Below are positions 61,828 through 64,000 of a DNA stretch of 64,000 bases, piece after piece. The notes under the pieces were generated by a model, which was given only the letters and a program-made list of their open reading frames with translations, was not told the DNA's origin and made no database searches. How positions within the stretch are numbered: the stretch's first letter is position 1; each line of letters opens with the position of its first letter. A program made the position numbers and the translations under genes. Location: assembly GCA_045226255.1 (NCBI GenBank), contig JBGVCG010000033.1:26739-90738 (forward strand). The letters are read 5' to 3'. The stretch is from UBA1181 sp045226255 (GTDB lineage Bacteria; Bacteroidota; Bacteroidia; Bacteroidales; Paludibacteraceae).

Positions 61828-63315
61828 ATGAAAAAATTTTTGTTTGTGTGGGCTTGTTTATGCCCTTTCTGTGCGTTTGCTCAGCTGAATGTATCCTTTA
61901 CGGATGGTGTGATCCCTTCTTATTGCGTGGGCACGGATTCTCTCTTTTCAGTGACCGACGGAGTGGTTACCTCCTCGAACAATGTTGCCGGCGAGAGCTA
62001 TCTTTTTGCGCCCTCTGTGGCGATGGACGATGCCGAGTGGCGCCTCTCCGTCACCATGACCCAGCCGACCGGCTCGTGTTTCGCCCGTTACTATTTAGCG
62101 GTCGATGCGCCGGCAATCGATGGCTCCTCCTCCGGCTATTTCCTGCGCTTGGGGGATTCCAAACGACAGATCTCTTTGTGCTTCCGCAAGGAAAGCGGGA
62201 GCATCGTCACCTTAGCGAAGGGGGATACGATGAGGCTCCTTCCGCCGACAGGGGAGAAGTTCCTTACGGTGGACGTGCGGGTGACGCATGATGCGACGGG
62301 CACTTGGACGCTCTTCTCCCGTCTGAATGACGAGCCGTCTTTCCATCAGGAGTTCAGCGTCACTGATAATGCCTTGACGCAAGCAGCCTACTCAGGCATC
62401 TATTGCAAATACCCGAAGTCCAAGGCGAACACCTTCTCCTTCTCTAATTGGACGGTGGAGGGCGAACCTGCCTTCGTATCCGACCCACCCTCATTGCCGG
62501 ATCCTAACGATTTGATTTTCTCGGAGATCATGTTTGCGCCCTCCTCCGATGGGGCTGAGTTTGTGGAGATTTATAACCGATCCGACAAGGTCATCGACTT
62601 GTCTGGACTTAGTCTTGCGTCGAGAAAGAAGGATGGTGTGGTGAACTATGGCAAGCGGATTACCTCCTCTTCGCTGATCTATCCAGGTGATTATAATGTA
62701 ATTACAAAATATCCAGAGAAAGTGTACGATCTCTCCTTGTGCAAGGCCGATGGCTCGTATGTCACGATGAGCAACATGCCTTCGTTGAACAATTCCGGCG
62801 GATGGGTCTCCCTCTTTCGTGCCACGGATTCCCTCTTGATCGACGAAGCCTATTTCGCCCCTGATCTGCATGTCGAGGGAGTGCCGGATAAGGGAGCAGG
62901 GGTATCGCTGGAGCGTGTCTCTTTAGAGGGATCGTCGTGGACATCCGCCTCGCCTGCGACGGGCTATTCCTCTCCAGGCTGTGAGAACCAGGCCATGCTG
63001 GCGTTGGAGGACATTCTTTTCGAGGCCGATCCATTGTGCGCCCCCTACCGTGAGGAGTCCGGTCTATGGCACCTGCGTTATAACCTAGACAAGCCCGGTT
63101 ATCTGGCGAACGTGCGTGTTTATGCAATGAATGGTTCCGTGGTACGGACGTTGGGCCATTCGCTTCCCCTTTCGGTTACGGGCGAGTTGGTTTGGGATGG
63201 TCGCACGGATAGCGGTGCATTGGTCGCCGTCGCACCATATATCGTTGTGGTACAGGCGATTCATCCGTCGGGGGATATGGTCAATCGGCGGTTTGTTGTC
63301 ACGGTTTCAAGGTGA
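61828..63315 (+). CDS. Secreted lamin-tail-domain protein
   Basis: 495 residues with a signal peptide ('FLFVWACLCPFCAFAQ', ending ~19). Residues ~25-215 form a beta-rich domain resembling a concanavalin-like or CBM fold ('EWRLSVTMTQPTGSCFARYYLAVD'). Residues ~225-378 are a lamin tail domain ('DLIFSEIMFAPSSDGAEFVEIYNRSDKVIDLSGLSLASR', 'GVSLERVSLEG...TGYSSPGCENQ'). The C-terminal ~90 residues are FlgD/Ig-like ('VRVYAMNGSVVRTLG', 'ELVWDGRTDSGALVAVAPYIV'). Proteins of this plan are common secreted proteins in Bacteroidota and often sit beside comEC-like or nuclease genes; none is adjacent here. Binding partner unknown. Confidence 0.85.
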   Translation: MKKFLFVWACLCPFCAFAQLNVSFTDGVIPSYCVGTDSLFSVTDGVVTSSNNVAGESYLFAPSVAMDDAEWRLSVTMTQPTGSCFARYYLAVDAPAIDGSSSGYFLRLGDSKRQISLCFRKESGSIVTLAKGDTMRLLPPTGEKFLTVDVRVTHDATGTWTLFSRLNDEPSFHQEFSVTDNALTQAAYSGIYCKYPKSKANTFSFSNWTVEGEPAFVSDPPSLPDPNDLIFSEIMFAPSSDGAEFVEIYNRSDKVIDLSGLSLASRKKDGVVNYGKRITSSSLIYPGDYNVITKYPEKVYDLSLCKADGSYVTMSNMPSLNNSGGWVSLFRATDSLLIDEAYFAPDLHVEGVPDKGAGVSLERVSLEGSSWTSASPATGYSSPGCENQAMLALEDILFEADPLCAPYREESGLWHLRYNLDKPGYLANVRVYAMNGSVVRTLGHSLPLSVTGELVWDGRTDSGALVAVAPYIVVVQAIHPSGDMVNRRFVVTVSR

Positions 63316-63349
63316 AGGGAATCATCATGTCGTATTCCAACCCAGGGCG

Positions 63350-63707
63350 TTGCCCTGGGCTATACAAAGAGCGGCCCCTACGGGGCAAAATCGTCACGTT
63401 ATTGTGCGTGTGATGTGCGTTCAATGTATATTACCACGCTACGCAAGGCATTACATCCATCGTCACGGGTGCGAAGAACGTCCACATACAATCCACCCGT
63501 CCGCCCTGCAAGGGCATTCCTTTACCTAGCCCAGGGCATCGCCCTGGGGAAAATGAGCGGATGTCCATATACGCCCTGTAAGGGCAAAAGGAACACGGAT
63601 TGAATTGATTACACACCACCACAAACAAAAAAGGACGCCTTCCAGCGTCCTTCCTTAATCTTTTGTCCTCCCTACGGAAAAGTACCGCAGGCGGGACTTG
63701 AACCCGC
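63350..63707. repeat. Parent copy of the tRNA-Leu downstream region duplicated at 40.6 kb
   Basis: It contains the palindromes CCCAGGGCGTTGCCCTGGG (just left of it), GCCCCTACGGGGC, GCCCTGCAAGGGC, CCCAGGGCATCGCCCTGGG and GCCCTGTAAGGGC, the tRNA-Leu terminator and the tRNA-Leu T-arm/acceptor end. It matches 40603-40858 in inverted orientation. There is no gene in 63316-63682. Confidence 0.8.
63625..63652 (-). terminator. Terminator after tRNA-Leu(TAA)
   Basis: GGACGC-TGGAAG-GCGTCC on the minus strand followed by T6. It ends the tRNA-Gly/tRNA-Leu transcript about 30 bases after the tRNA 3' end. Confidence 0.8.
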
Positions 63708-63767
63708 ACGAACATTTCTGTTCAAAGGATTTTAAGTCCTTCGTGTCTACCATTCCACCACTGCGGC
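63683..63767 (-). tRNA. tRNA-Leu(TAA)
   Basis: 85-nt class II tRNA with acceptor GCCGCAG/CTGCGGT, anticodon loop CTTAAAA (anticodon TAA), long variable arm, T-arm GCGGG/CCCGC and discriminator A. Its 3' end is repeated at 40603-40627. Confidence 0.97.
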
Positions 63768-63775
63768 ATCCTTAG

Positions 63776-63848
<73 letters not shown>

Positions 63849-63923
63849 ATTTTCTCGCTACTCTCGCTTTACATCAGTGCCGCAACTCTCCTTGCCAAGG
63901 TCGGAACCGTTCCTATTTCTAGG

Positions 63924-63960
<37 letters not shown>

Positions 63961-64000
63961 ATTATATCTTTTTCAGTTCTGCGGCATTCACGTTTTCTCC

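Overview
The window is bacterial chromosome from the phylum Bacteroidota, most likely order Bacteroidales; the genus cannot be fixed from the sequence. Four signs support this. Promoters follow the Bacteroidota TTTG-N19-21-TAnnTTTG pattern. Several very large surface proteins carry type IX secretion (T9SS) C-terminal sorting domains. A DUF3467 gene sits behind rpoC. A pyrophosphate-energised ion pump and BspA-type leucine-rich proteins are present.

Layout. 1-2.2 kb: the 3' part of a BspA-like leucine-rich surface protein. 2.3-17.2 kb (minus strand): the core information-processing block, read right to left as rpsU-xerC-hpf, then tRNA-Thr(TGT)-Tyr(GTA)-Gly(TCC)-Thr(GGT)-tuf-tRNA-Trp-secE-nusG-rplK-rplA-rplJ-rplL-rpoB-rpoC-DUF3467. 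The tRNA-tuf-secE-nusG-rpl-rpo order is the one known from E. coli. 17.3-22.7 kb: peptidase T, a TM2 protein, a lipoprotein/beta-barrel fusion, and a sodium:neurotransmitter-type symporter with a 42-residue MetS-like partner.

22.7-28.95 kb looks like an acquired island bounded by an inverted pair of 26-bp repeats. It holds a Na/phosphate-cotransporter-like protein fused to a PhoU-like domain and a C-terminal OmpR/PhoB winged helix, with a pho-box-like tandem repeat upstream. It also holds a minus-strand cassette of EcoRI-family adenine methyltransferase, Fic protein and DUF262-HNH nuclease. The methyltransferase has a long structured leader and the Fic gene has repeated operator-like sites. 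A 45-bp direct repeat flanks the transporter gene.

29-35 kb: an outer-membrane barrel, an LD-carboxypeptidase and a 1471-residue DUF285-repeat surface protein. 35.8-40.6 kb: a type III restriction-modification operon (mod-res). It is preceded by a nested hairpin element whose three repeat copies allow mutually exclusive pairings, one of which would cover the mod start. It is followed by a tRNA-Leu 3' fragment. 40.9-44.7 kb: pyrI, pyrB (with a probable attenuator) and hppA. 45.2-59.8 kb: a roughly 4100-residue T9SS adhesin with Ig-like, YDG/MBG and InlB-type repeats, followed closely by an OmpA-family protein and a membrane protein. 59.8-64 kb: VanW-family protein, asd, a lamin-tail-domain secreted protein, and tRNA-Leu(TAA), tRNA-Gly(GCC) and a broken tRNA-Gly copy.

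Dispersed palindromes (a 22-28 bp family and a GC-rich three-palindrome cluster) lie in most accessory intergenic regions. One copy lies in frame inside mod. The strongest candidates for undescribed biology are the transporter-PhoU-winged-helix fusion with its putative operator, the methyltransferase-Fic-DUF262/HNH cassette, and the riboregulator-like leader of the type III system. No database search was possible; family names rest on motifs and sequence recognition.
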